DNA from: a bacterium
Lineage (GTDB): Bacteria > UBP15 > UBA6099
Assembly (NCBI GenBank): GCA_029573925.1
Contig: JAKQBV010000411.1
Span: 1-6,078, forward strand
Length of the DNA: 6,078 bases
Direction of reading: 5' to 3'
Shown: positions 1 through 5,934 of the stretch, one piece after another
Position numbering within the stretch: position 1 is the first letter of the stretch
How the letters are laid out: each line of letters starts with the position of its first letter
The notes under the pieces: model-generated
The model's input: the letters and a program-made list of their open reading frames with translations, nothing else
Database searches by the model: none
Told to the model about the DNA's origin: nothing
Made by a program: the position numbers and the translations under genes

Positions 1-1
1 G

Positions 2-2242
2 AAACTCAGAATCGAGTTGCCCAGAGACGCGAACACATCGGGAGAATCATACTCGTACAACGCGGTCATCAACGTGACCAGCCACGGCGCCACAGGCGCT
101 CCGACTACGGTCGCGAGCACGACATCCACGTTGACGTACAACGAAACGACGCTCAAGATGACCGGGACGTTCTTCATCACGAGCATCCCAGTCGGCTCCA
201 ACTACATAGTGGCGGCACACGTGTCGTCAAGCGACAATCAAGGGGCGCGCGTGGCAGGACAGACCTCATCGACATTCGCGCACGTGGGCGCTTTGGTTGA
301 CACGATACGCGACGGAGTCACAGCGGACGTTGCGGTGAACACCGCTTCGACCATGAAGGCTCTCGCTCTGATGTATTACGCAAAGAGCAACGGCGTGGCT
401 TTGTCGAACACTAGCGTGATCACATCCGCGGTGAAGACTGCCATCGGAACGCAAGTTGACAATATGTTAATCTCCAACCCAGAAATAGGGTATCAGTACA
501 CCAGCGATTATTACACCAACGGCGATCCGTTCGATCCGGCCAACTGGCTCGAAGAAGGGCTTGAAGCCAATCTTCGCGGAATTATCAGCGGGGCAGGCCT
601 CGCGCCGCGTGCGCTCGGGATTATACCGGCCAACGGCGCTCTCAATGTGCCTTACGATGAAACGGTTTTCGGGATCGTTTTCAATCGCAGCATGGACACG
701 AGCGTGAATCTCAACGACAGCGCGACTCTTCAGGCCGCCGCTTTCAGCGTTACAATTACCGGCGGTCAGTATCCTGTGACCATAGACAGAACAAACGCGA
801 TGTATTACGGCACGTTCTCATGGACAACTACGACACTGCCGAACGACACGCTCTCCTTCACGCTGTTCCCGACGGAGACGCTTGTGTCTAATGAAGTGTA
901 TCCGCTTGTGCCGGAAACGACATTCGGCATCAGCCTGATAGTTCCCTCCACCCTGCTGACATCAGGCGGGGAGCCGATGCCCGTCCCCGCGAATCCTTTC
1001 ACCGGGACATTCACCACAATGCCTGAAGTGGATAACAGGGTGTTCGACAACGCGCGGCTGACAGGCCAGTACGTCGGCATGAGCATCTGCCCGGGCGGCT
1101 CCGGAGGCTACTCGTGGTTTAACACTGAAAAGTATCTCATAACATCAAGCGGCGACGGCACAGGCACATGGAATAATATAGCTACTTCGTACATTGATCC
1201 GGAAGACTCAACAACAGGAACTTTCACGTACTATGTGCTTGCTGACGGGACATTGATGATAGTTGACAGCGACCCGGAAGAGTCCAGCCCTTACCTGTAC
1301 GGAACCATAACAGCGGACGGAAGCATTGCTGTGAACTCAGAATATGAAATGATTGAAGGACAGTCGAATTGTGTGGACATTGTGGTGAAAAAAGGCACGG
1401 GCATGACAATGTCTGGAGCAGCCGGGTCTTACATTATCAACGAATACGGCGCCGAAGTCGGGCAGTCCATCGTACCGAGGATTGGGGCCGGCGCCGGTGT
1501 TTGCTCATCTTACACCGACCAGACGAATTGCGAGATGGCGTCAGGCTGTTACTGGGACGGATATTACTGCGAGGCGGAGTCAATCGACAACTCCGGGCAT
1601 CCGGTCATCAAGAGACAGCGCGCGACGCTTGACAGTTCGGGCAATATCAGCATGACTACTCTTTCGTCTTCCTCGGCGCGAATAGCAAATCAGGGCGGCA
1701 CATATCAATACACGCTCGCCTCCGACGGCGCGTTAAACGTTCTTTATGAAGGGCAGCCGGCAGGCATCAGCGGCTATGTGGCCATAGGCGGCAATGTCGT
1801 CGTTATGGTTGACACGGACGCTACGGACGGATATATCTCGCTGATGGTCGGCGTAAGGGAAAGCACATCATTCTCAGCGACTTCGATGATAGGGCACAGC
1901 TACGTGCTTCATCAGACAGGAGCGGAATATTATTACGACGGTTACAGCAGTTCTTGGTACATGTCGCCTGAACTAGGGTTGTTCAGCCCCACAGGCAGCG
2001 GCGTGGGAACATACACTGAGCTATGTCCGCTATACTGGGTAAACGGAACAACTGACATCCCCGGACAACCGGCAGAGTTCTCAGGCTCGTCCGACGGAAC
2101 GTTCTCTCTGATAGGAGACGACGGCGTTGGCATAGTTTCACCCGACGGCAATATCCTCGTGATGTCCGACACCAATCTGTCGACCGAGAACTGGATTAAC
2201 TTCACAGTAGGCGTGAGAAAGACGCCGGTGTCAGGAGACTGA
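2..2242 (+). CDS. Large secreted/surface protein with Big_5 Ig-like domain and three C-terminal beta repeats (5' partial)
   Basis: The frame is open from base 2 with no stop upstream, so the gene begins outside the window; a TTG at 17 is an internal codon rather than a convincing start. Residues below are numbered from that TTG. Residues 1-110 are Ser/Thr/Gly-rich and beta-like. Residues 110-190 look more helical (run ASTMKALALMYYAKSNG). Residues about 197-336 resemble an SbsA/Big_5 Ig-like domain: the opening IIPANGALNVPYDETV, then VFNRSMD, and closing FTGTFTTMPE are typical of that family. Residues 344-736 form three divergent repeats of about 120-150 residues, each ending in a V-x-V-(R/K)-K-like strand (IVVKKG, MVGVRE, TVGVRK). 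Cysteines 496, 505, 511 and 518 form a compact cluster in repeat 2. No C-terminal sorting signal or membrane anchor is visible; any signal peptide or lipobox would be in the missing part. Export and a surface, adhesive or binding role are inferred from composition and domains. No enzymatic motif is seen. GC content appears lower than in the downstream genes. Confidence 0.85.
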   Translation, partial: KLRIELPRDANTSGESYSYNAVINVTSHGATGAPTTVASTTSTLTYNETTLKMTGTFFITSIPVGSNYIVAAHVSSSDNQGARVAGQTSSTFAHVGALVDTIRDGVTADVAVNTASTMKALALMYYAKSNGVALSNTSVITSAVKTAIGTQVDNMLISNPEIGYQYTSDYYTNGDPFDPANWLEEGLEANLRGIISGAGLAPRALGIIPANGALNVPYDETVFGIVFNRSMDTSVNLNDSATLQAAAFSVTITGGQYPVTIDRTNAMYYGTFSWTTTTLPNDTLSFTLFPTETLVSNEVYPLVPETTFGISLIVPSTLLTSGGEPMPVPANPFTGTFTTMPEVDNRVFDNARLTGQYVGMSICPGGSGGYSWFNTEKYLITSSGDGTGTWNNIATSYIDPEDSTTGTFTYYVLADGTLMIVDSDPEESSPYLYGTITADGSIAVNSEYEMIEGQSNCVDIVVKKGTGMTMSGAAGSYIINEYGAEVGQSIVPRIGAGAGVCSSYTDQTNCEMASGCYWDGYYCEAESIDNSGHPVIKRQRATLDSSGNISMTTLSSSSARIANQGGTYQYTLASDGALNVLYEGQPAGISGYVAIGGNVVVMVDTDATDGYISLMVGVRESTSFSATSMIGHSYVLHQTGAEYYYDGYSSSWYMSPELGLFSPTGSGVGTYTELCPLYWVNGTTDIPGQPAEFSGSSDGTFSLIGDDGVGIVSPDGNILVMSDTNLSTENWINFTVGVRKTPVSGD
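1046..2224 (+). repeat. Three divergent tandem protein repeats within the surface-protein gene
   Basis: Comparing the translated sequence with itself shows three units at approximately 1046-1414, 1415-1873 and 1874-2224. Shared landmarks in order are a G-x-Y opening (TGQYVG, AGSYII, GHSYVL), a G-(T/N)-(G/I)-like strand, a central (A/S)DG(T/A)(L/F) turn (ADGTLMIV, SDGALNVL, SDGTFSLI), a second turn strand (TADGSIAVNS, AIGGNVVVMVDTD, SPDGNILVMSDTN) and a closing strand (CVDIVVKKG, ISLMVGVRES, INFTVGVRKT). The DNA is not obviously repetitive, so these are old duplications. The alternating pattern suggests antiparallel sheets or a small barrel, but the fold is inference. Confidence 0.65.
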
Positions 2243-2270
2243 CGCACAAGCGCGGAATAGAAAAGCTTTC

Positions 2271-2303
2271 AAAAAGCCCGCCCGCAAGGGCGGGCTTTTT
2301 TTT
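2271..2303 (+). terminator. Intrinsic terminator after the surface-protein gene
   Basis: AAAAAGCCCGCCC (2271-2283) pairs perfectly with GGGCGGGCTTTTT (2288-2300) around a GCAA loop, which is a GNRA tetraloop, and the T run continues to 2303. The hairpin starts 28 bases after the TGA at 2240-2242. The A tract on the left arm means it could also terminate transcription from the other strand, although no convergent gene is seen here. Confidence 0.93.
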
Positions 2304-2342
2304 GCCAGACGAGCGCTTCTTCTATATATTCCTGATTCCTTA

Positions 2343-2348
2343 TATAAT
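2343..2348 (+). promoter_or_regulatory. Putative -10 element of the coaE operon promoter
   Basis: A perfect TATAAT sits in an AT-rich stretch (about 2320-2358) between the terminator and coaE, which contrasts with the GC-rich surroundings. The matching -35 position (about 2320-2325, TTCTAT) is a poor match to TTGACA and there is no extended -10 TG. A start of transcription near 2355 would leave a leader of about 27 bases holding only the ribosome binding site. Position after a terminator and before a gene supports it; the weak -35 tempers it. Confidence 0.5.
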
Positions 2349-2381
2349 GGATAATCAGAAACGACCGCGAGAGGCGCACCG

Positions 2382-2969
2382 ATGAGGATAATCGGGCTTA
2401 CAGGCACGATCGGAAGCGGGAAGAGCGCAGTGGCAGGAATGCTGGCCGAACTCGGAGCGGAGGTAATCGACACGGACAAGGTCGCCCGCGAGGTCGTCGA
2501 GCCGGGAACGCCGGGCTTTAAAAAGCTTGTCGATACGTGGGGCAAGCGGTTGCTGAAAAGCGACGGTTCGCTTGACAGGGAGAAACTTGCCGCAATAGTG
2601 TTCGCTGACGAAGAGCAGAGGCGCAGGCTGAACTCGATCCTGCACCCGCTGATAGGCGCTGAGGTGGCGGCCCGGCTGGCGGCGTCGCGCGCGCCGGCGG
2701 TCATCCTAGAAGTTCCCCTGCTTTTCGAGAGCGGGTTCGACAAGATGGCGCGCGAATGCTGGGTGGTGACGGCAGACGAGGATTCGCTTCCGAAGCGGAT
2801 TGCCGCAAGGGACGGGGCCGGAGAAGACGCCGCCCGCGCCAGAATCGCCAGCCAGATGAGCCAAGAGGAAAAAGCCCGTCGCGCGGACGTCGTAATAGAC
2901 AATTCGGGAACGCTCGAACAGACCCGGAAGCAGGTGGCCGAGGCTTGGAGGAAAATTGAAAAACTTTAA
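2382..2969 (+). CDS. coaE: Dephospho-CoA kinase
   Basis: CoaE catalyses the last step of coenzyme A synthesis in the cytoplasm, phosphorylating the 3'-hydroxyl of the ribose of dephospho-CoA with ATP. The 195-residue product matches the usual family length of about 200. Visible features are the N-terminal P-loop G-x4-GKS at residues 8-15 (GTIGSGKS), the DTD motif at 30-32 followed by VARE, the substrate-region segment GSLDREKLAAIVF at 62-74, NSILHP at 84-89, the VPLLFESGFD segment at 111-120, and the C-terminal RIASQMSQEEKARRADVVID stretch at 154-173, corresponding to the conserved RxxxQ lid and the final strand. The ATG at 2382 is supported by GAGAGG at 2369-2374, seven bases upstream, and by the P-loop being at the normal distance from the N-terminus. 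It is the first gene after the terminator and putative promoter and overlaps the next gene by 14 bases. Nothing essential appears to be missing. Confidence 0.97.
   Translation: MRIIGLTGTIGSGKSAVAGMLAELGAEVIDTDKVAREVVEPGTPGFKKLVDTWGKRLLKSDGSLDREKLAAIVFADEEQRRRLNSILHPLIGAEVAARLAASRAPAVILEVPLLFESGFDKMARECWVVTADEDSLPKRIAARDGAGEDAARARIASQMSQEEKARRADVVIDNSGTLEQTRKQVAEAWRKIEKL
2947..2951 (+). promoter_or_regulatory. Shine-Dalgarno site that decides the TTG start of the membrane protein
   Basis: GGAGG lies inside the end of coaE, four bases before the TTG at 2956. No ATG or GTG nearby fits the following reading frame as well, and the TTG gives a sensible membrane-protein N-terminus. The spacing is slightly short. 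The arrangement suggests translation coupled to coaE. Confidence 0.65.
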
Positions 2970-3822
2970 TTTCTCGCTCGCGCTCGCGCTTTACATCTTT
3001 ATCGTTTTCAGCGCGTTCACGTCTACCCGGGACTTCGCGGCGGCGGCAGTGGCGGCGCTCGCGGCTTCGCCGCTGATATGGCTGGCTCTGTTTTTCATCG
3101 GGCGAGGGACGCCGAGGTTCGAGATTTCGCGAACGCCGACGCAGGCTCCTATCTCGCACTTTATAGCCCTGCTCTGCTCCGCCCTGCTATTCGCGATGGT
3201 GTGGAAAATGAGAACAGGCACTTATTTCGGCTCGGCGATGCAGATGTTCGGCAACTATAGAGTCGGCTGGAGCCTCGCAATGGCGCTTCAAACGCTTGGG
3301 CTGAGCGTGGCGATATGCGCCTCGGCGCTGACGATCTGGACTGGCTACAGGTTCAACGACGCGCCGGGCGGGCGCGCGGCGCGCGCGTTCTTCGCCGGCT
3401 CCCCCGAAATCGTCAGGCTCCTTATCTTCGCATACGTCATATTGGCGTCATGGGCGATAGGCGTCTGCGCGGTCGCGGCCGCATATAAATCCGCAAGCTA
3501 TTCTTTCGAATTCCTGATAATGATAACGGGGCGCGCCATGATTCCGGCGATGGTCTGCATCGTAGTGGCTCTGCTCAGATTGAAGTTTATGGGAATCGCC
3601 GTCATTGCGGCGGCGGCGGCGGTTTTTCATCTCGTGTCAATCAATATAGACGGAGGCTCCGCGGCGGTATTCGTCGCTGCGGCGGCGGGCGCGGCGGCTG
3701 TTCTGTTCGCGGCTCGCTACTTTTTTAAGGCCGGCGACTCTGACGGAGCAACCCCGGTTGTCGCAGCCGGGCCGGTTTCCGGCTCTCAATCCTCGCCTGA
3801 AAGCGGAGAAACAATCGAATGA
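2956..3822 (+). CDS. Unrecognised integral membrane protein, about eight transmembrane segments
   Basis: I do not recognise a family. The 288-residue product has hydrophobic segments at about 6-23, 28-48, 66-83, 105-128, 153-176, 186-208, 211-229 and 236-257, then a hydrophilic Ser/Gly/Pro-rich tail of about 30 residues (258-288). There is no cleavable signal peptide distinct from the first segment. Longer loops are at 49-65 (contains GTPRFEISRTP), 84-104 (RTGTYFGSAMQMFGNYR) and 129-152 (GYRFNDAPGGR). Segments 7 and 8 are extremely Ala-rich, partly encoded by a GCG run. No ATP-binding, catalytic or classical transporter motif was found. The TTG start is chosen for its GGAGG site and frame; the gene overlaps coaE by 14 bases and kdsD by 4, so it is almost certainly cotranscribed with both. 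A transporter or envelope-assembly protein is possible, but this rests only on topology and neighbours. Confidence 0.85.
   Translation: MKNFNFSLALALYIFIVFSAFTSTRDFAAAAVAALAASPLIWLALFFIGRGTPRFEISRTPTQAPISHFIALLCSALLFAMVWKMRTGTYFGSAMQMFGNYRVGWSLAMALQTLGLSVAICASALTIWTGYRFNDAPGGRAARAFFAGSPEIVRLLIFAYVILASWAIGVCAVAAAYKSASYSFEFLIMITGRAMIPAMVCIVVALLRLKFMGIAVIAAAAAVFHLVSINIDGGSAAVFVAAAAGAAAVLFAARYFFKAGDSDGATPVVAAGPVSGSQSSPESGETIE
3606..3622 (+). repeat. Short GCG trinucleotide run in the membrane-protein gene
   Basis: Five GCG units plus one base encode the poly-alanine stretch of membrane segment 7. Changes in unit number would keep the frame, so it would alter only alanine count and is not an on/off phase-variation tract. 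Confidence 0.8.
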
Positions 3823-4433
3823 AGAAATACGTTGAATGGGGCCGCGAGACTATCGAGGCCGAGATAGAGGCGCTGAGCGCCTGCGCAGCCCGACTGGATG
3901 AAAGTTTTTCGTTTGCGGCCCGCGAGATTGCCGCCTGCAAAGGAAAAGTAATCGTCTCCGGCGTTGGAAAATCAGGACGCGTGGGAGAAAAGATGGCCGC
4001 CACATTCGCGAGTCTGGGACGCCCTTCGTTCTTTATGCACGCAGGGGAGGCCCTGCACGGCGACTCCGGCATGATGGACGCGCGCGACCTCTTGATAGTG
4101 GTGTCGAACTCCGGCGAAACGGTCGAGGCGGTGGCGACCGCGCGGAATGCGAAGGAACTCGGATTGAAAGTGATCGCGATGACCGGACGCAAGGGGTCTG
4201 CGATAGCGAAGATAGCGGACGCGACGATCGACATCGGAGTCGATCGGGAAGCCGACCCGCTGGGGCTGGCTCCGACATCCAGCTCGACGGTTACGATGGC
4301 TGTCGGGGACGCGCTCGCGGTGGCTGTCGCTCGCGCGAAAGGGTTCTCGAAGGCGGACTTTGCGGCGAGGCATCCCGGCGGCGCTCTCGGAAAAATTTCT
4401 TCCCGGCAAACCGGCGGCGATAGAAAAAAATGA
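3819..4433 (+). CDS. kdsD: Arabinose-5-phosphate isomerase, SIS domain only (KdsD/KpsF/GutQ family)
   Basis: The enzyme interconverts D-ribulose 5-phosphate and D-arabinose 5-phosphate in the cytoplasm, the entry step to Kdo, the sugar linking lipid A to the LPS core. The 204-residue product is a sugar isomerase (SIS) domain with family signatures in order: SGVGKSG at 47-53, MHAGEALHGDSGM at 73-85, SNSGETVE at 96-103, DPLGLAPTSSST at 146-157, and ARHPGGALGK at 183-192. K51, E103, E144 and H185 align at a constant offset with residues I recall as important in the E. coli enzyme (K59, E111, E152, H193). The typical 320-residue family members continue with two CBS domains; here the protein ends about 12 residues after the SIS core. 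CBS-less isomerases are known, so activity is still expected. The ATG is supported by GGAG at 3805-3808 and overlaps the upstream stop (ATGA). GutQ- or KpsF-type roles in the same reaction cannot be excluded. Confidence 0.93.
   Translation: MKKYVEWGRETIEAEIEALSACAARLDESFSFAAREIAACKGKVIVSGVGKSGRVGEKMAATFASLGRPSFFMHAGEALHGDSGMMDARDLLIVVSNSGETVEAVATARNAKELGLKVIAMTGRKGSAIAKIADATIDIGVDREADPLGLAPTSSSTVTMAVGDALAVAVARAKGFSKADFAARHPGGALGKISSRQTGGDRKK
4424..4430 (+). other. In-phase A_AAA_AAA heptamer directly before the kdsD stop codon
   Basis: Seven consecutive A residues are read in kdsD as AG[A AAA AAA] followed by TGA. This is the X_XXY_YYZ arrangement of -1 slippery sites, in the correct phase. 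A slip back by one base would make the next codon the ATG at 4430, which is the start of the downstream gene, so the two frames would fuse. Function is unproven; the run may simply be an A-rich stretch before a coupled start that otherwise lacks a good ribosome binding site. Confidence 0.4.
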
Positions 4434-5059
4434 GAGATTCACAAACGTCCGGCGGGCGGACCGCGCGGCTGGCGCGGATGCTCCTCAGATTGTCGGCTTT
4501 TCGCCGGAACGCGGCGGCGGCCCTCGTTGCGCTTTCTCTCGCCCTCTCTCCGGGCATCTCCTTATCCTCTGAAACGGAGCAGCCCGACCGTCAACAACCC
4601 CCGGCTCCGAACAATCTCGTCACTGTGGATTTTCTCTCTAATCTCTCCGCTTTGAATTCCACTCACGCGGTTAGGCTGGAGGACATCAGCCGGGCGATGG
4701 CGGCCGAGAAAGCGGCGGAGCGAGCAGGAAGGCCGGGGCCTGAAATAATTCCCGCCAAACCAGAAAGGCCGGAGCCTCCTGAGAGGGTGTTCGCGGTTTT
4801 TCAGGACGGCGACGCGCACATAATCTGGGACGCCTCGGCGCGCGCCGCGCGGGGATACAACGTGTACAGAGTCGGCCCAGACAGGTGTTTCGAACTGCTC
4901 ACCCCCAACCCTGTCAAAACCGAAAGATACACCGACCCCGCGCCGGGCGTTGACTCCAATATCGTTTACTACATAGAGGCTGTCGGGGCGGACAAATCGA
5001 AAAGCGCGCTTAGCGTCCCGTCCGCCGTCATAAAAACCGGCCTTAAGATTGTTCCCTGA
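4430..5059 (+). CDS. Exported protein with a C-terminal fibronectin type III-like domain
   Basis: No named family is recognised. The 209-residue frame starts at an ATG overlapping the kdsD stop (ATGA) without a clear Shine-Dalgarno site. A second in-frame ATG at 4478 (residue 17) would give a more normal signal peptide: MLLRLSAFRRN followed by a hydrophobic core at 28-40 (cleavage around 44-47). The cysteine needed for a lipobox is absent, so a periplasmic or secreted soluble protein is most likely. Residues 48-77 are polar, 78-100 are probably helical, and 101-118 form a Pro/Glu-rich linker. Residues 119-203 resemble one FnIII domain: VFAVFQDGDAHIIWDAS, then GYNVYRV (142-148), RYTDPAP (166-172) and YYIEAVGAD (180-188) match the usual W, Y-x-V-Y-R, Y-x-D and Y-x-V-x-A positions. 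Such domains commonly bind proteins or glycans; the partner is unknown. Position after kdsD suggests an envelope role, by inference only. Confidence 0.85.
   Translation: MRDSQTSGGRTARLARMLLRLSAFRRNAAAALVALSLALSPGISLSSETEQPDRQQPPAPNNLVTVDFLSNLSALNSTHAVRLEDISRAMAAEKAAERAGRPGPEIIPAKPERPEPPERVFAVFQDGDAHIIWDASARAARGYNVYRVGPDRCFELLTPNPVKTERYTDPAPGVDSNIVYYIEAVGADKSKSALSVPSAVIKTGLKIVP
4447..4477 (+). promoter_or_regulatory. Two adjacent GC-rich hairpins between the candidate start codons
   Basis: GTCCG (4447-4451) pairs with CGGAC (4457-4461) around GCGGG, and CCGCGC (4461-4466) pairs with GCGCGG (4472-4477) around GGCTG. They share base 4461, so they compete at that position. The second ends immediately before the alternative ATG at 4478. 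They could hinder initiation there or slow ribosomes after the A7 run, although the first stem begins 16 bases after the heptamer, farther than the usual 5-9. In GC-rich coding DNA such hairpins also arise by chance. Confidence 0.3.
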
Positions 5060-5091
5060 CAGCGCGGCCCGATGAAAGGCCGACAGACAAG

Positions 5092-5934
5092 ATGCCGAAA
5101 AGCGACCCGAATAAAAACGAGCGCGAAAAATCGCATTTCGCAGGCGACGGCGTTTACGTGATCTCCTTTCTTGAACGAGACTCTTCTTTCTTCGGCAGGC
5201 TGATTATAAGAATCGTTCTGAAGTTCTGGGACAGACATCTGCGCTTTATTAAGCCGGAGTGGATAAAAGGGAAAAAAGTTCTCGAAGCGTCATGCGGAAA
5301 CCCGAGGAACGTCCTCTATTTCAAATCGATGGGAGCCGAACTCTCGGCGGGTTGCGACATTAGCGAGTCAGTGATGAGAAGAGGTTTGGCGTCAAAGCGG
5401 GCGTACGCGCTCGACCGCCGCATGATCTGCGAGAGACCGCAGGTGTTCGTCGCGGACTGCGAGAATCTTCCCGTCTCGGACGGCTCGCTGGACACGATTC
5501 TGATTTTTCAGGCGGCGCATCATCTGGACATCGACAGGTTTATATCCGAGGCGCGGCGCGCGCTAGTCCCCGGCGGCATGCTGTTTATTTCAGACCCGAA
5601 CGGCGCTCATCCTCTGCGCCGCCTCGCGGATTACGTCGGCAGGGCGTCCCGCGTAATGAGCGACGACGAACGCGCTCTTGCGCCCGTTTTCCTCGTCGAA
5701 AAACTCCGCCTCTCCGGCTTCGACATTGTCGAACGCCGCGCTATCAACTTGTTCTCCGAGTTGTTCTTCCTTTTCACAACGCTCGTGGAACAGAAATCCG
5801 CGCCTGCGGCGGACATCCTCCGACTGCTGTTCCTTCCTCCGCTCTCTGCGCTTGACGCTCTTCTGGAAATCTCTGTCTTCAAAGCCCTGCCCTCGCTCTC
5901 TTGGCGTCACGTCATAGCCGCCCGAACAAAATAA
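5092..5934 (+). CDS. Class I SAM-dependent methyltransferase (Methyltransf_11-like)
   Basis: The 280-residue product contains a Rossmann methyltransferase core at about 60-170. The first strand and loop read KVLEASCGNPRN (62-73), where the usual form is a hydrophobic-acidic-x-GxGxG stretch; D89 in GCDISESV is the likely ribose-binding acid; ADCENLPVSDGSLDTI (121-136) is the typical post-II region; AAHHLDI (141-147) and ALVPGGMLFISDP (157-169) are characteristic of UbiE/Methyltransf_11 enzymes. It transfers methyl groups from S-adenosylmethionine; the acceptor cannot be read from the sequence. The N-terminal 30-55 and C-terminal 218-268 parts are unusually hydrophobic (for example FSELFFLFTTLV and RLLFLPPL), suggesting membrane association or a lipid-like acceptor. 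The gene follows the FnIII gene after 32 bases with no terminator or evident promoter, so it is probably in the same operon. The Shine-Dalgarno match is poor (AAAGG at 5075-5079, 12 bases away); ATG 5092 is the first ATG in frame. Confidence 0.88.
   Translation: MPKSDPNKNEREKSHFAGDGVYVISFLERDSSFFGRLIIRIVLKFWDRHLRFIKPEWIKGKKVLEASCGNPRNVLYFKSMGAELSAGCDISESVMRRGLASKRAYALDRRMICERPQVFVADCENLPVSDGSLDTILIFQAAHHLDIDRFISEARRALVPGGMLFISDPNGAHPLRRLADYVGRASRVMSDDERALAPVFLVEKLRLSGFDIVERRAINLFSELFFLFTTLVEQKSAPAADILRLLFLPPLSALDALLEISVFKALPSLSWRHVIAARTK

Noticed and set aside
17..19. TTG as the start of the first gene
   Set aside because: The same frame is open back to base 2, there is no ribosome binding site before it, and the protein would lack the signal peptide expected for its domains; the gene is better read as 5' partial.
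2231..2902. Long minus-strand frame (223 codons) opposite coaE
   Set aside because: It lies over a clear coaE with all motifs; its translation is Ser/Ala/Arg-rich with no recognisable domain, as expected of the antisense of GC-rich coding DNA.
3725..4442. Minus-strand frames of 156 and 169 codons opposite kdsD
   Set aside because: They mirror a well-supported isomerase gene and show low-complexity Arg/Ser/Ala composition without motifs or a plausible start site.
5072..5161. A 29-codon Arg/Lys-rich frame starting at the ATG at 5072
   Set aside because: It overlaps the methyltransferase start in another frame, has no good ribosome binding site and no recognisable features.
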